Assembly (NCBI GenBank): GCA_937996595.1
Contig: CALKVC010000110.1
Coordinates: 1-63,096, forward strand
Direction of reading: 5' to 3'
DNA length: 63,096 nt
From: an uncultured Chitinophagaceae bacterium
GTDB taxonomy: Bacteria > Bacteroidota > Bacteroidia > Chitinophagales > Chitinophagaceae
Within the stretch, counting starts at the first letter, position 1. Each line of letters opens with the position of its first letter. Positions 1-9,556 of the stretch are shown here, one piece after another. The translations under genes and the position numbers were made by a program. Under the pieces are notes generated by a model. That model did not search any database and was not told where the DNA came from. It saw only the letters and a list, made by a program, of their open reading frames with translations.

Positions 1-945
1 GAAGAAAATGATAAAAAAGGAAACGATATAGATTACCAGGATCCTGTCTCTTTCTTCTTTTGATAAGGAATTATCCGTCAATATCAATCCAGCCAGGGAA
101 AGGCCGCTAGCATAAATAATGGAATAAATGACATTTTGGCCAAATACATAATGAAAAAGTAATCCTAAACCGCAAAATGCGATTACGGCACCAATCAGGG
201 CCTTTGAAGAAAAAACGGCTTTTTGTGATTCGCCATCTTCATAATCGGCAGAATCATGTTTTGAAGGCAATCCGCCAATCGGTTTTCCATCTGGTGTTAT
301 TACATACTTATTCTTTAAAAGAAAGAAAGTGACAGTTCCTATTAACATAGCGATAGAAGCTGCGAGGTAACCCCATTTGAAAGCAAAAACATCCCGCACA
401 CCATTTTTATCAACAATATCTCCTAAAAGCGGGCAGATCAACTGTCCCAGAAAAGCTCCCAGGTTAATCCCCATATAGAAAATAGTAAAAGCGGTATCCA
501 GTTTGTTTCTTTCTGACTTAGGGTATAGACTGCTAACCATACTGGAAATATTGGGCTTGAAAAAGCCATTTCCCAAAATGATTATTCCAAGCGCTACATA
601 TAATAAAGTTTTTGCCAGTTCCAGATTTTCGCTGAATATACTCGCACTGAAGAAAAGCAGTAACTGACCGGTAGCCATCAGTAACCCGCCAAGCATGATA
701 CATATCCGATTACCCAGGAACCTATCAGCAATAAAACCACCCAGCATAGGGGTTAGATAGCATAAGCCAAGGAAGCCTCCATAGATAATGGAAGATTGTT
801 CCTTACTCATCATAAGTGCATTAACAATAAATAATGTCAATATGGTTCTCATCCCGTAGAAGTTAAATCGCTCCCACATTTCTGTTCCGAAAAGAACCCA
901 TAAGCCTTTAGGATGTTTTTGCTTTGATACTGCTTGTTCAGACAT
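1..945 (-). CDS. POT/PTR2-family peptide MFS transporter, C-terminus beyond window
   Basis: Proton-coupled di/tripeptide importer of the inner membrane. I translated this frame from the ATG at 945 and it stays open for 315 codons to the left edge, so the gene is cut. The N-terminus carries the POT signature ExxER (E22, E25, R26, in GTEMWERFNFYG), followed by hydrophobic helices and the typical patterns FLGNRICIMLGG and GNGFFKPNISSM. A charged cytoplasmic segment follows at about residues 220-250. Full-length family members have roughly 450-520 residues, so about a third is missing here. It is divergent from purD across a 208-bp gap. Family assignment is firm; substrate is inferred from the family. 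Confidence 0.9.
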   Translation of the reverse strand, partial: MSEQAVSKQKHPKGLWVLFGTEMWERFNFYGMRTILTLFIVNALMMSKEQSSIIYGGFLGLCYLTPMLGGFIADRFLGNRICIMLGGLLMATGQLLLFFSASIFSENLELAKTLLYVALGIIILGNGFFKPNISSMVSSLYPKSERNKLDTAFTIFYMGINLGAFLGQLICPLLGDIVDKNGVRDVFAFKWGYLAASIAMLIGTVTFFLLKNKYVITPDGKPIGGLPSKHDSADYEDGESQKAVFSSKALIGAVIAFCGLGLLFHYVFGQNVIYSIIYASGLSLAGLILTDNSLSKEERDRILVIYIVSFFIIFF

Positions 946-1111
946 GTTAGTTGGTTTAATTAACGAAAGCTGGTTTTTATAATGCCTCAAAATAGTGAAA
1001 TTCTTTTAAGTACCGCACATTGAACATCTGTATTTTTAAATTACCCGTAACAAAAACAACGTATGCAATTGCCATTGATAAAATAAATACTGCTATCAGG
1101 AAGGTAAATTC

Positions 1112-1119
1112 TAATTTTG
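1112..1119 (+). promoter_or_regulatory. -7 promoter element of purD
   Basis: TAATTTTG is an exact match to the Bacteroidota -7 consensus TAnnTTTG and lies 34 bp before the purD ATG. No convincing -33 TTTG is visible. Confidence 0.5.
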
Positions 1120-1153
1120 CAAACAGAATTGTTGACCTCTAATAAAATCTCAC

Positions 1154-2434
1154 ATGAATATTCTCATCATCGGTGCCGGCGGCAGGGAACATACCCTTGC
1201 GTGGAAACTAAAACAGAGCAGGCATTGCGACAACCTATTTATTGCTCCAGGCAATGCCGGTACTGCCAAAGAAGGCACCAACCTGCCGATTGCCATCACC
1301 GATTTTGAAAACCTGAAAAAGGCTGCAGTTGAAAACAACGTTGACCTTGTGATCGTTGGGCCGGAAGAACCGCTGGTAAAAGGAATTGTTGATGCTTTTA
1401 AACAAGCCCGGGAAACCACTCATATAAAAGTGATCGGGCCAACCAAAAACGCTTCCCAACTGGAAGGCAGCAAAGCATTTGCAAAATCTTTCATGCAGAG
1501 GCATGGGATTCCCACTGCACCATACAGGGAATTTACAGCAGATAATTATGAAGAGGGGGTTAATTATATAAAATCACACAGCTTACCGGTAGTATTGAAA
1601 GCCGACGGGCTGGCTGCCGGGAAAGGCGTACTTATTTGCCAAAGCCATATTGAGGCACTGGCCGAATTTGAACTGATCATTCACCGGGCAAAATTTGGTG
1701 AAGCCGGAAACAAGGTGGTGGTTGAATCTTTCCTGAAAGGGATTGAAGTAAGCGTGTTTGCACTCACTGACGGTGAACATTACCTGCTGTTACCTGAAGC
1801 AAAAGACTATAAAAGGGTTGGTGAAGGGGATACCGGTTTAAATACAGGAGGAATGGGCGCTGTAAGCCCCCTGCCCTTCTTTGACAGCGAACTGAAAAAT
1901 AAGATTGTTACCGAAATCGTTGAACCAACCATTCGCGGGCTGCAGCAGGATGAGCTGGAATACAGGGGTTTCCTGTTTTTCGGACTGATGATATATAACG
2001 GTGACCCATACATGATAGAATACAACTGCAGGCTTGGCGACCCGGAAACGGAAGTGGTGATACCCAGGATAAAAAACGACCTGGTAGAACTACTGAATGC
2101 CGTTGCGGAAGGAAAGGTAAATGAACTGACTTTACTTACAGACCCACGTTCTGCCGCAGCCACCGTTGCCGTCAGTGGCGGTTACCCTGGCATTTATGCA
2201 AAAGGCAAAAAGATTGAAGGCATCAATACAGAACCCGTGGAAGACAGCCTGGTCTTTCATGCGGGCACCGTACAGCAGAACGGAAACGTAATCACCAACG
2301 GAGGCAGGGTGCTGGTTGTAACCGCATTTGGAAGCAATATCAGGGAAGCTGCTGAACAATCCGTGTACATGATGGAGCAACTGTATTTTGAAGACATGAA
2401 ATACAGGGGCGATATCGGGTACGAATTCTGTTGA
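1154..2434 (+). CDS. purD: Phosphoribosylamine--glycine ligase (GAR synthetase)
   Basis: Second step of de novo purine synthesis: ATP-dependent ligation of glycine to 5-phosphoribosylamine, in the cytoplasm. The 426-residue protein has the expected family length. It opens with the PurD N-terminal motif GAGGREH (residues 7-13). The ATP-grasp region includes KADGLAAGKGV near residue 150 and the metal-binding segment EYNCRLGDPE near residue 290. The ATG at 1154 sits 34 bp below an exact TAnnTTTG promoter element. It stands alone, not in a pur operon. Assignment is secure. Confidence 0.97.
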   Translation: MNILIIGAGGREHTLAWKLKQSRHCDNLFIAPGNAGTAKEGTNLPIAITDFENLKKAAVENNVDLVIVGPEEPLVKGIVDAFKQARETTHIKVIGPTKNASQLEGSKAFAKSFMQRHGIPTAPYREFTADNYEEGVNYIKSHSLPVVLKADGLAAGKGVLICQSHIEALAEFELIIHRAKFGEAGNKVVVESFLKGIEVSVFALTDGEHYLLLPEAKDYKRVGEGDTGLNTGGMGAVSPLPFFDSELKNKIVTEIVEPTIRGLQQDELEYRGFLFFGLMIYNGDPYMIEYNCRLGDPETEVVIPRIKNDLVELLNAVAEGKVNELTLLTDPRSAAATVAVSGGYPGIYAKGKKIEGINTEPVEDSLVFHAGTVQQNGNVITNGGRVLVVTAFGSNIREAAEQSVYMMEQLYFEDMKYRGDIGYEFC

Positions 2435-2667
2435 AAACGAACCTCCGTGCCATACAGCCGCAATAACTAACGTAAATGAATACACTAAATTTGGCCTGTA
2501 ATGCGCGAGCCCTGGCTGCTAATTTTTTTAGCAAGGCGCGGCGGATTATAAACACCCGTGATAATAAGCTGTAAAACTTAAAAATAAAAATGGCTGCCGT
2601 TGTTAAATCCAATATTTTCCTTCAACTTTGCCTGCATTGATTACTTTCGCGTGTTACACAGATAAAT

Positions 2668-3693
2668 ATGGGAATTTTTAATTTTTTTACACAGGAAATT
2701 GCTATTGACCTGGGTACGGCAAATACCCTGATTATACATAATGACGATGTTGTTGTGAACGAGCCCTCCATCGTGGCCCTTGACAGGAATAACCCTAAAA
2801 ATTTACTGGCAGTAGGTAAAAAGGCGCTGATGATGCATGAAAAAACGCATGAAAGCATCCGTACTGTCAGGCCGCTCAGGGATGGGGTGATTGCCGATTT
2901 CAATGCCGCTGAACTGATGATCAGGGAACTGATCAAAATGATATACCCGAAAAAACCATTATTTGCCCCAAGCTGGCGGATGATGATCTGCATACCAAGC
3001 AGCATCACCGAAGTGGAAAAACGTGCTGTTAGGGACAGTGCCGAACAAGCCGGAGCAAAAGAGGTTTACCTGATTCATGAACCCATGGCAGCAGCGCTGG
3101 GTATAGGTATTGATGTGGAAGAGCCTGTAGGAAACATGATTATTGACATAGGTGGAGGAACTACCGGTATTACCGTGATTGCACTGGCGGGAATCGTTTG
3201 CGACCAGAGCATCCGGATTGCAGGCGATGAATTTACCGCCGATATCATGGAAGCATTGCGCCGTTACCACAGCTTACTGATCGGTGAACGCACTGCAGAA
3301 CAGATCAAGATACAGGTTGGGGCCGCGATGAAAGACCTCGACAACCCGCCGGACGATATACCGGTAAACGGCCGCGACCTGGTAACCGGTATTCCCAAAC
3401 AAGTTATGGTTAGCTACCAGGAAGTTGCCGAAGCGCTTGATAAAAGTATTTTCAAGATTGAAGAAGCCATCCTGAAAGCGCTGGAAACAACTCCGCCGGA
3501 ACTGGCATCAGACATATACCGCAGGGGCCTGTACATAACCGGTGGCGGTGCATTATTACGCGGACTGGATAAGCGCCTGGCAGCAAAAATAAAACTGCCC
3601 GTACATGTGGCCGACGACCCGCTGAAAAGTGTGGTAAGAGGCACCGGCATTGCATTAAAGCATTATGACCGGTACCCGTTTGTAATGCGTTAA
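2668..3693 (+). CDS. mreB: Rod shape-determining protein MreB
   Basis: Actin-like ATPase that forms membrane-bound filaments and guides the elongation machinery. At 341 residues it has normal family length. Phosphate-1 motif DLGTANT starts at D14, phosphate-2 motif DIGGGTTGIT is near residue 155, and the adenosine motif ITGGGALLRG is near residue 290. The N-terminus MGIFNFFTQ is amphipathic, as expected for membrane attachment. It is the first gene of mreB-mreC-mreD-mrdA-rodA. A TACTTTCG box at 2642-2649 could be its -7 element. Confidence 0.97.
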   Translation: MGIFNFFTQEIAIDLGTANTLIIHNDDVVVNEPSIVALDRNNPKNLLAVGKKALMMHEKTHESIRTVRPLRDGVIADFNAAELMIRELIKMIYPKKPLFAPSWRMMICIPSSITEVEKRAVRDSAEQAGAKEVYLIHEPMAAALGIGIDVEEPVGNMIIDIGGGTTGITVIALAGIVCDQSIRIAGDEFTADIMEALRRYHSLLIGERTAEQIKIQVGAAMKDLDNPPDDIPVNGRDLVTGIPKQVMVSYQEVAEALDKSIFKIEEAILKALETTPPELASDIYRRGLYITGGGALLRGLDKRLAAKIKLPVHVADDPLKSVVRGTGIALKHYDRYPFVMR

Positions 3694-3793
3694 TTTTAAA
3701 TCCGGTTTTAGATAAGCGGCTGAAGCGGTTTTGCTGTTAGCTGTATTTGTCAACCGGCATTTATGATTCAACATCCAAAATATTGTACCTGCA

Positions 3794-4648
3794 TTGCGTA
3801 ACATTTTCCTTTTTATCCGCCGACATGTAAACCTGCTCATTTTCCTGCTTTTACAGGGTTTTAGCATATACATGATTGTTCATTACAGCCGGTACCATGA
3901 AGCCGCTTTTGGCCATATTTCAAACAATATTACAGGACGGGTAAACAACCAGTACAACCGCGTACAAAAGTATTTCCTGCTTAAACGTACAAATGATTCG
4001 CTGGTAAAAGCCAATGAAGCGCTCTATAATAAACTGAAAATTGATTTTGAACTTCCCGATACCGTTTCTAAAACCGTAATTGATTCCATAAGGGTTGATT
4101 CGCTGGTGAAATACAGGAAATTCACCTATTTAAGTGCTAAAGTGGTTTCCAATTCCATTTCCACTCAAAATAATTTCATCGTATTATCAAGGGGAAAAAA
4201 GGGGCAGCTTCATGAGGGCATGGGCGTGGTTGACCCCGGTAATTCCGTGGTTGGTATAATTACAGAAGTGACTGATGATTTTGCTGTGGTGATGAGCCTG
4301 CTCCACAAAGACAGCCGCCTGAGCGGTAAACTGCTGAAAGGCGGTGAAACCGGAACATTGAACTGGGATGGTAAGGTTCCTAATATTATAACGTTAACGA
4401 ATATCCCCAAAAGCGCAAAAGTTGCCAGGGGAGATACCATCATTACAAGTGGTTTCAGCACAACTTTCCCTAAAGGAATGATGATAGGCACCGTACTGGA
4501 AGTGCTCGCAGAAAAAAGCACCAGCAATTACAGGATAAAATTCAAAACCAGCACAGACTTTTATAACCTGCAATATGTTTATGCCATTGATAACAGGGAC
4601 CAGGAAGCGGTTAATGAAATACTAGATAAACTTAAACAACAGCACTGA
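3794..4648 (+). CDS. mreC: Rod shape-determining protein MreC
   Basis: Bitopic periplasmic scaffold of the elongasome that links MreB/MreD to PBP2. The 284 residues comprise a short basic N-terminus, one transmembrane helix (about residues 9-28), a coiled-coil stretch (about 55-90), and the MreC beta-barrel domain (about 110-275). The start is a TTG codon. No in-frame ATG lies nearby, and the resulting MRNIFLFIRRH matches the usual start of Bacteroidota MreC. mreD follows after 15 bp. Confidence 0.95.
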   Translation: MRNIFLFIRRHVNLLIFLLLQGFSIYMIVHYSRYHEAAFGHISNNITGRVNNQYNRVQKYFLLKRTNDSLVKANEALYNKLKIDFELPDTVSKTVIDSIRVDSLVKYRKFTYLSAKVVSNSISTQNNFIVLSRGKKGQLHEGMGVVDPGNSVVGIITEVTDDFAVVMSLLHKDSRLSGKLLKGGETGTLNWDGKVPNIITLTNIPKSAKVARGDTIITSGFSTTFPKGMMIGTVLEVLAEKSTSNYRIKFKTSTDFYNLQYVYAIDNRDQEAVNEILDKLKQQH

Positions 4649-4663
4649 TACCGATAAACACTG

Positions 4664-5197
4664 ATGGGTAACCTGATAAAATATATATTCCGTTTTGCGT
4701 GCTTCATCCTGTTCCAGGTTTTTGTGCTGGACAAGATCCACCTGCACCAGATGGTAACGCCATACCTGTATTTCCTGTTCATTCTCTGGTTGCCTTTTAA
4801 AATGAACCGCACCCTCCTGATGCTGATTGCTGCCATTGTAGGTTTTTCGCTCGATAGTTTCCGCCACCATCCCGGGTTTCATACTGCCGCCTGTGTGCTG
4901 ATTGCCTATATTCGCCCATTCCTTATCAACCTGCTGATTCCCCAGGAAGGCGCCGAAACAAACTATGAAGAACCATCTATCAGAAGTATGGGCGGACTAT
5001 TGCCTTATATCATTTATACTTCCGTTCTGGCTTTGTTGCACAATGCCTGGCTTTTTTTCCTGGAAGCATGGCAGTTTGGAGACGCCTGGTATTTCTTTAT
5101 TAAAACCATCCTTTCAACAGCCATCAGTTTAATACTGGTAATTATTACTGAAATGATCTTTACACGTAAACAAAAATTCAGGACCAATACCATTTAA
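4664..5197 (+). CDS. mreD: Rod shape-determining protein MreD
   Basis: Polytopic inner-membrane component of the elongation complex. The 177 residues are almost entirely hydrophobic, with about five predicted helices, as usual for MreD. Sequence conservation in this family is low. The call therefore rests on length, topology and its fixed place between mreC and the PBP2 gene. Confidence 0.9.
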   Translation: MGNLIKYIFRFACFILFQVFVLDKIHLHQMVTPYLYFLFILWLPFKMNRTLLMLIAAIVGFSLDSFRHHPGFHTAACVLIAYIRPFLINLLIPQEGAETNYEEPSIRSMGGLLPYIIYTSVLALLHNAWLFFLEAWQFGDAWYFFIKTILSTAISLILVIITEMIFTRKQKFRTNTI

Positions 5198-5300
5198 TAA
5201 GTTAATCTTCGGCAGTTTGTTTACAAAGCTGTTATAACACATCTTCAACTTCATTAACTTTAACCGCGAATCTCAAAAAACCAATTAAAAGCGCAAAGCA

Positions 5301-7418
5301 GTGTCTGTATTTAACCAGTCAAGAAAAAACGTAATCCGGTTGATCTTTATAGGCATGTTCCTGGTTATCATCATCAGGTTGTTCACTTTACAGGTAATCA
5401 CCAGCAAATACAAGATACTGGCCGACGACCAGGGCATTTTCCGGAAAGTGATTTACCCCGACCGGGGAATCGTATTCGACCGTAAACAAAGGCCCATACT
5501 TCAAAATACCATCATTTACGACCTCATGGTTGTTCCGGGAAAAATTAAAGGAACTGATACCGCCACCCTTTGCAATATCCTCCAGATAGATACTGCCGAG
5601 TTCAGGAAAAGGATTATCACGGCCATCATCAAAAATAAAAGTTACAGGCCCTCTGTTTTTGAAGCACTACTGTCAGAAGAAAAAATGGCAAAACTGAATG
5701 AGCATATGTTCAGGCTGGCACCGGGCTATTATTTACAGGAAAGGCCGGTAAGGGATTACCCGTATGATGCCGGTGGAAATATACTTGGCTATTTATCAGA
5801 AGTGGACTCCAATTTCCTGAAACAGCATAAAGACGAAGGGTACCTTATAGGAGATTATGCCGGTAAGGCCGGATTGGAAAAAACATATGAAAAAGTACTG
5901 ATGGGCCAGCGTGGTATAGAATTCTGGAAACGCGACAACAAGAACAGGCTTACAGACAGGTATGAGAAAGGTTCATTTGACACCATCGCCATTGCCGGCC
6001 AAAACATGTACACATCACTGGATATAGAACTGCAGGAATTCGGTGAAAAACTGATGGAAAACAAAGTTGGCGCTGTAGTGGCCATTGACCCTTCCACCGG
6101 CGGCATACTGGCCATGGTAAGCAGCCCTACTTACAAACCACGATTGCTAACCGGTTCGGAAAGAAGGAAACATTATGCTAAACTGCTGCTCGATCCCAGC
6201 CTGCCTCTGATTAACCGAACCGTAAATGCATACTATTCACCCGGTTCAACTTTTAAAACCCTGCAGGGCCTTATAGGACTACAGGAAGGCGTAATCACGC
6301 CAACCACCACATTCAGTTGCGGAGGTGCGTTTTATGGTTGCGGAAAACCCATGCGTTGCCTCGATCCCGGTGTTTGGGCGCTGAAAGGTGCGATTACGCA
6401 TTCCTGTAATACGTATTTTGCCAATGTGATGCAACGGGTGATCAACAACCCGAAATACCCTAACCTCGACAGCAGCCTTAACCAGTGGGCACGTTACATG
6501 TACGCCTTTGGCCTCGGGTATAAATTAGGTGTAGACGTACCTTCCGAAAAAAGCGGGTTGATACCAACACCAAAAACCTATAATAAGATATATGGAGATG
6601 GCCATTGGAATTTCTGTACTTTCCGTTCGGTTAGCATTGGCCAGGGCGAAGTGCTGGCTACTCCCATCCAGGTTGCCAATGAAATGGCATACCTGGCTAA
6701 CAAAGGCTGGTACAGGATCCCCCATATAGTTGATTCTATTGAAGGTGGCGATACGTACGGGCTGCTGGACAAATTCAGGGAAAAACACACTGCTGTAAAT
6801 ATACATGACAGTATTTTTGAAGCGGTACACGACGGCATGCAGGGTGTAATGGAAAGCGGTACCGGACGGTATGCAAAAGTTGCCGGCATAGTTATTTGCG
6901 GCAAAACAGGTACGGTGGAAAACGCTTATAATGGGGTAAAACAGAAAGACCACGCTTTTTTTGCCGCTTTTGCACCGCGTGAAAAACCTCGTATAGCCAT
7001 TGCCGTTATATGCGAAAACGCCGGTTTCGGTTCCACTTCGGCCGCACCCATAGCCAGCCTGATGATTGAAAAATACCTGAATGACAGCATTTCGGGCAAA
7101 GAAAGGAAAGCGAAAGCGGAAGCCATATCAAAAATGAACCTGATACCTCCCAGGATTTACAGGGAGATGCGCACGCAGGATTCACTCATGCACTCCAAAG
7201 ACACGGCATACCTGCTGGCCAAAGGATATATCAAGATCGTAAGTGATTCTATCGGCGGTGATTCGGAAGATGAAAAAGACATCATGGAAAACCTGAAAAA
7301 AGAGAAACAGAAAAAACCGCTGCCGCAGAAAGACAGCAATATCACAAAACCTTTCGCCATACTGCCTGATGAAAGGCAGAAACCGGCTGATAAGGATACG
7401 GCCGCCATCAATCAATAA
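5301..7418 (+). CDS. mrdA: Penicillin-binding protein 2, elongation transpeptidase
   Basis: Class B transpeptidase that cross-links peptidoglycan during rod elongation together with RodA. It has an N-terminal membrane anchor (about residues 12-32), a PBP dimerisation/pedestal region, and a transpeptidase domain with the serine motif STFK at S316, the SCN triad near 368 and KTG at K535. A C-terminal extension of roughly 100 residues is rich in Lys, Asp and Gln and looks disordered. Start is GTG at 5301, and no better ATG is available. It lies 103 bp after mreD and 20 bp before rodA. Confidence 0.95.
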   Translation: MSVFNQSRKNVIRLIFIGMFLVIIIRLFTLQVITSKYKILADDQGIFRKVIYPDRGIVFDRKQRPILQNTIIYDLMVVPGKIKGTDTATLCNILQIDTAEFRKRIITAIIKNKSYRPSVFEALLSEEKMAKLNEHMFRLAPGYYLQERPVRDYPYDAGGNILGYLSEVDSNFLKQHKDEGYLIGDYAGKAGLEKTYEKVLMGQRGIEFWKRDNKNRLTDRYEKGSFDTIAIAGQNMYTSLDIELQEFGEKLMENKVGAVVAIDPSTGGILAMVSSPTYKPRLLTGSERRKHYAKLLLDPSLPLINRTVNAYYSPGSTFKTLQGLIGLQEGVITPTTTFSCGGAFYGCGKPMRCLDPGVWALKGAITHSCNTYFANVMQRVINNPKYPNLDSSLNQWARYMYAFGLGYKLGVDVPSEKSGLIPTPKTYNKIYGDGHWNFCTFRSVSIGQGEVLATPIQVANEMAYLANKGWYRIPHIVDSIEGGDTYGLLDKFREKHTAVNIHDSIFEAVHDGMQGVMESGTGRYAKVAGIVICGKTGTVENAYNGVKQKDHAFFAAFAPREKPRIAIAVICENAGFGSTSAAPIASLMIEKYLNDSISGKERKAKAEAISKMNLIPPRIYREMRTQDSLMHSKDTAYLLAKGYIKIVSDSIGGDSEDEKDIMENLKKEKQKKPLPQKDSNITKPFAILPDERQKPADKDTAAINQ

Positions 7419-7438
7419 CATGAAACAACTACAACCAT

Positions 7439-8788
7439 ATGTTACAGGGTAATCCATCTATCAGCAAAGGAAAAGACTGGGTACTGATATGGTTATATGC
7501 CACGATTGTGCTGTTCGGGCTGGTGTGTATCTTTTCAGTGGAATTTAAAAGCAACGATGATTTTTTCAGGAGTTTGTTCCAGTTCAAAAAAAATTACAGC
7601 AAGCAGTTCCTGTATTTCGGCATATGCATCATACTGGCTACATTCATACTGCTTACAGACAGCAAGTTCTTTACTGCCACTCCAAATATCCTTTACATTT
7701 TCGGTATTGTACTCATGCTGTCTACATTCGTGATTGGCAAAAACGTTAACGGTTCTAAAAGCTGGATACCACTGGGTTTTATGAACCTGCAGCCCGTAGA
7801 GTTATGTAAGATCTTTACAGCACTTGCACTTGCAAAATACCTGGCAAGGAACGATACAGATTTCACCAAACCACGCTCGCAACTTATTGCGGCTGGAATA
7901 TCCTTTCTGCCAATATTGTTTTCCGTGCTCCAAAATGAAACCGGGCTGGCATTGGTATATTTCTCTTTCCTGCTGCCAATGTACCGTGAAGGCTTACCAC
8001 CCGGATATCTTATTTTTGGTGCATCACTTGGTATCCTGCTTGTGGTAACCCTTTTGTTTCCACCAACCAGCCTCATCATTGCCTTATCGGTTATAGCTGC
8101 ACTAACCATCTATTTCAGTAAAAGAAAATTAAAAAGGAACAAAGGATTGCTCATTATCATTGTTGGGTTATGGTTAATTGCAAGCCTGTTTGTTGGTGTA
8201 GCTGTACCATTCCTGTTCAAACATGTTTTCCAGAAATACCAGGCTGACAGGATTTTCAGCCTCGTAGGAAGAGACAACCCTTTCATTGATGAAAAAACAA
8301 CCGCTCTCCGGGATGCTGAACCCGAAACAAAAAAAGATAAAGCAGATAAGGAAAACTATAATGTGAAGCAGTCTAAAATTGCCATCGGTTCCGGCGGCGT
8401 GCTTGGCAAAGGCTTCCTGAAAGGCACACAAACACAGGGCGATTTTGTACCTGAACAACATACCGATTTTATTTTTACCTCAGTGGGTGAAAATTTTGGG
8501 TTTGTTGGAAGCACCCTGCTCATGATCCTCTATTTTGGCATGATGCTCAGGATGGTTTTCATCGCCGAAAGACAGCGAAGCACGTTCAGCAGGGTTTATG
8601 CCTATTCTGTTGTTGGAATCCTTTTTTTCCATGTAACAATAAATATATGCATGACCATCGGCCTGGCTCCGGTAATTGGTATTACACTTCCGTTAATGAG
8701 TTATGGCGGATCTTCCCTGCTCACCTTTACCATCATGCTGTTCATCCTGATTAAACTTGATGCAGACAGGCAAATGGTACTTCGCTGA
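7439..8788 (+). CDS. rodA: Rod shape-determining SEDS glycosyltransferase RodA
   Basis: SEDS-family peptidoglycan polymerase working with PBP2. The 449-residue, about ten-helix membrane protein contains GSKSWIPLGFMNLQPVEL (near 105) and the C-terminal FTSVGENFGFVG and GITLPLMSYGGSS motifs of SEDS enzymes. A charged loop of about 45 residues (about 275-320, rich in Lys, Asp and Glu) precedes the conserved IAIGSGGVLGKG. I believe such loops are common in Bacteroidota RodA. Last gene of the mre operon. Confidence 0.95.
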   Translation: MLQGNPSISKGKDWVLIWLYATIVLFGLVCIFSVEFKSNDDFFRSLFQFKKNYSKQFLYFGICIILATFILLTDSKFFTATPNILYIFGIVLMLSTFVIGKNVNGSKSWIPLGFMNLQPVELCKIFTALALAKYLARNDTDFTKPRSQLIAAGISFLPILFSVLQNETGLALVYFSFLLPMYREGLPPGYLIFGASLGILLVVTLLFPPTSLIIALSVIAALTIYFSKRKLKRNKGLLIIIVGLWLIASLFVGVAVPFLFKHVFQKYQADRIFSLVGRDNPFIDEKTTALRDAEPETKKDKADKENYNVKQSKIAIGSGGVLGKGFLKGTQTQGDFVPEQHTDFIFTSVGENFGFVGSTLLMILYFGMMLRMVFIAERQRSTFSRVYAYSVVGILFFHVTINICMTIGLAPVIGITLPLMSYGGSSLLTFTIMLFILIKLDADRQMVLR

Positions 8789-8813
8789 TTGAACCTACAA
8801 TGAAAAATACTGT

Positions 8814-9548
8814 ATGAAAATAATCCCACTGAGTGAAGGCAGTTTCACCATTGACCAGACAAAAGTCTTTATCCCTTTTGATAAATCAACAGATAACCTG
8901 CGGGACAGGGCAACCGGAAGCCTGCTTGTTGAGATTCAACCTTTTGCCATTGAAACAGGCAGGGATGTTTTATTGCTTGACACAGGACTTGGTTTTCATA
9001 ACCGCGATGGCATCATGCAAATTCACCAGAACCTGCTTGATAACGGCATTCAACCTCTTGCCGTTACACATGTATTATTGAGCCACCTGCATAAAGACCA
9101 TGCCGGTGGTATCCAGAACAACTTGCTTCGGGGCAAACTCAGTTTTCCCAATGCCACTTATTATGTAAACAGGAAAGAATTTGAATTTGCTTCATCCGAA
9201 AAATCTTCCTCATATGTTACCGAAGATTTCAACCTGCTGGAATCTTCCGGCCGGCTGCAATTGCTTGATGACAATGGATGGATTGACGGTTATATACGTT
9301 ATGAACTATGCGGGGCGCATTGTCCTTATCATATGGCATTTTGGATAGAGGCAGAAGGCCGTACTATTTTTTTTGGCGGAGATGTGGCGCCGCAATTGCA
9401 GCAAATGAAGAGCCGCTTCATAGCCAAATATGATTATGATGGGAAAAAAAGTATGGAACTGCGTGTAAAATGGTGGGAAGAAGGGCATGCCGGCAACTGG
9501 ACCTTCCTTTTTTATCACGACATAAAAACCCCGATGGTCTCCTTATAA
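8814..9548 (+). CDS. Metallo-beta-lactamase-fold hydrolase
   Basis: A 244-residue protein of the MBL superfamily. The metal-site motif HxHxDH is present as SHLHKDHAGG near residue 92, a further metal-binding Asp lies in FGGDVAPQ near 185, and a His-rich stretch (GAHCPYH) is near 168. There is no signal peptide, so it is probably cytoplasmic. Substrate cannot be told from sequence; relatives act on lactones, thioesters or phosphoesters. It is 25 bp after rodA and convergent with the LpxD-like gene (8-bp gap). Confidence 0.85.
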   Translation: MKIIPLSEGSFTIDQTKVFIPFDKSTDNLRDRATGSLLVEIQPFAIETGRDVLLLDTGLGFHNRDGIMQIHQNLLDNGIQPLAVTHVLLSHLHKDHAGGIQNNLLRGKLSFPNATYYVNRKEFEFASSEKSSSYVTEDFNLLESSGRLQLLDDNGWIDGYIRYELCGAHCPYHMAFWIEAEGRTIFFGGDVAPQLQQMKSRFIAKYDYDGKKSMELRVKWWEEGHAGNWTFLFYHDIKTPMVSL

Positions 9549-9556
9549 CACGAAGA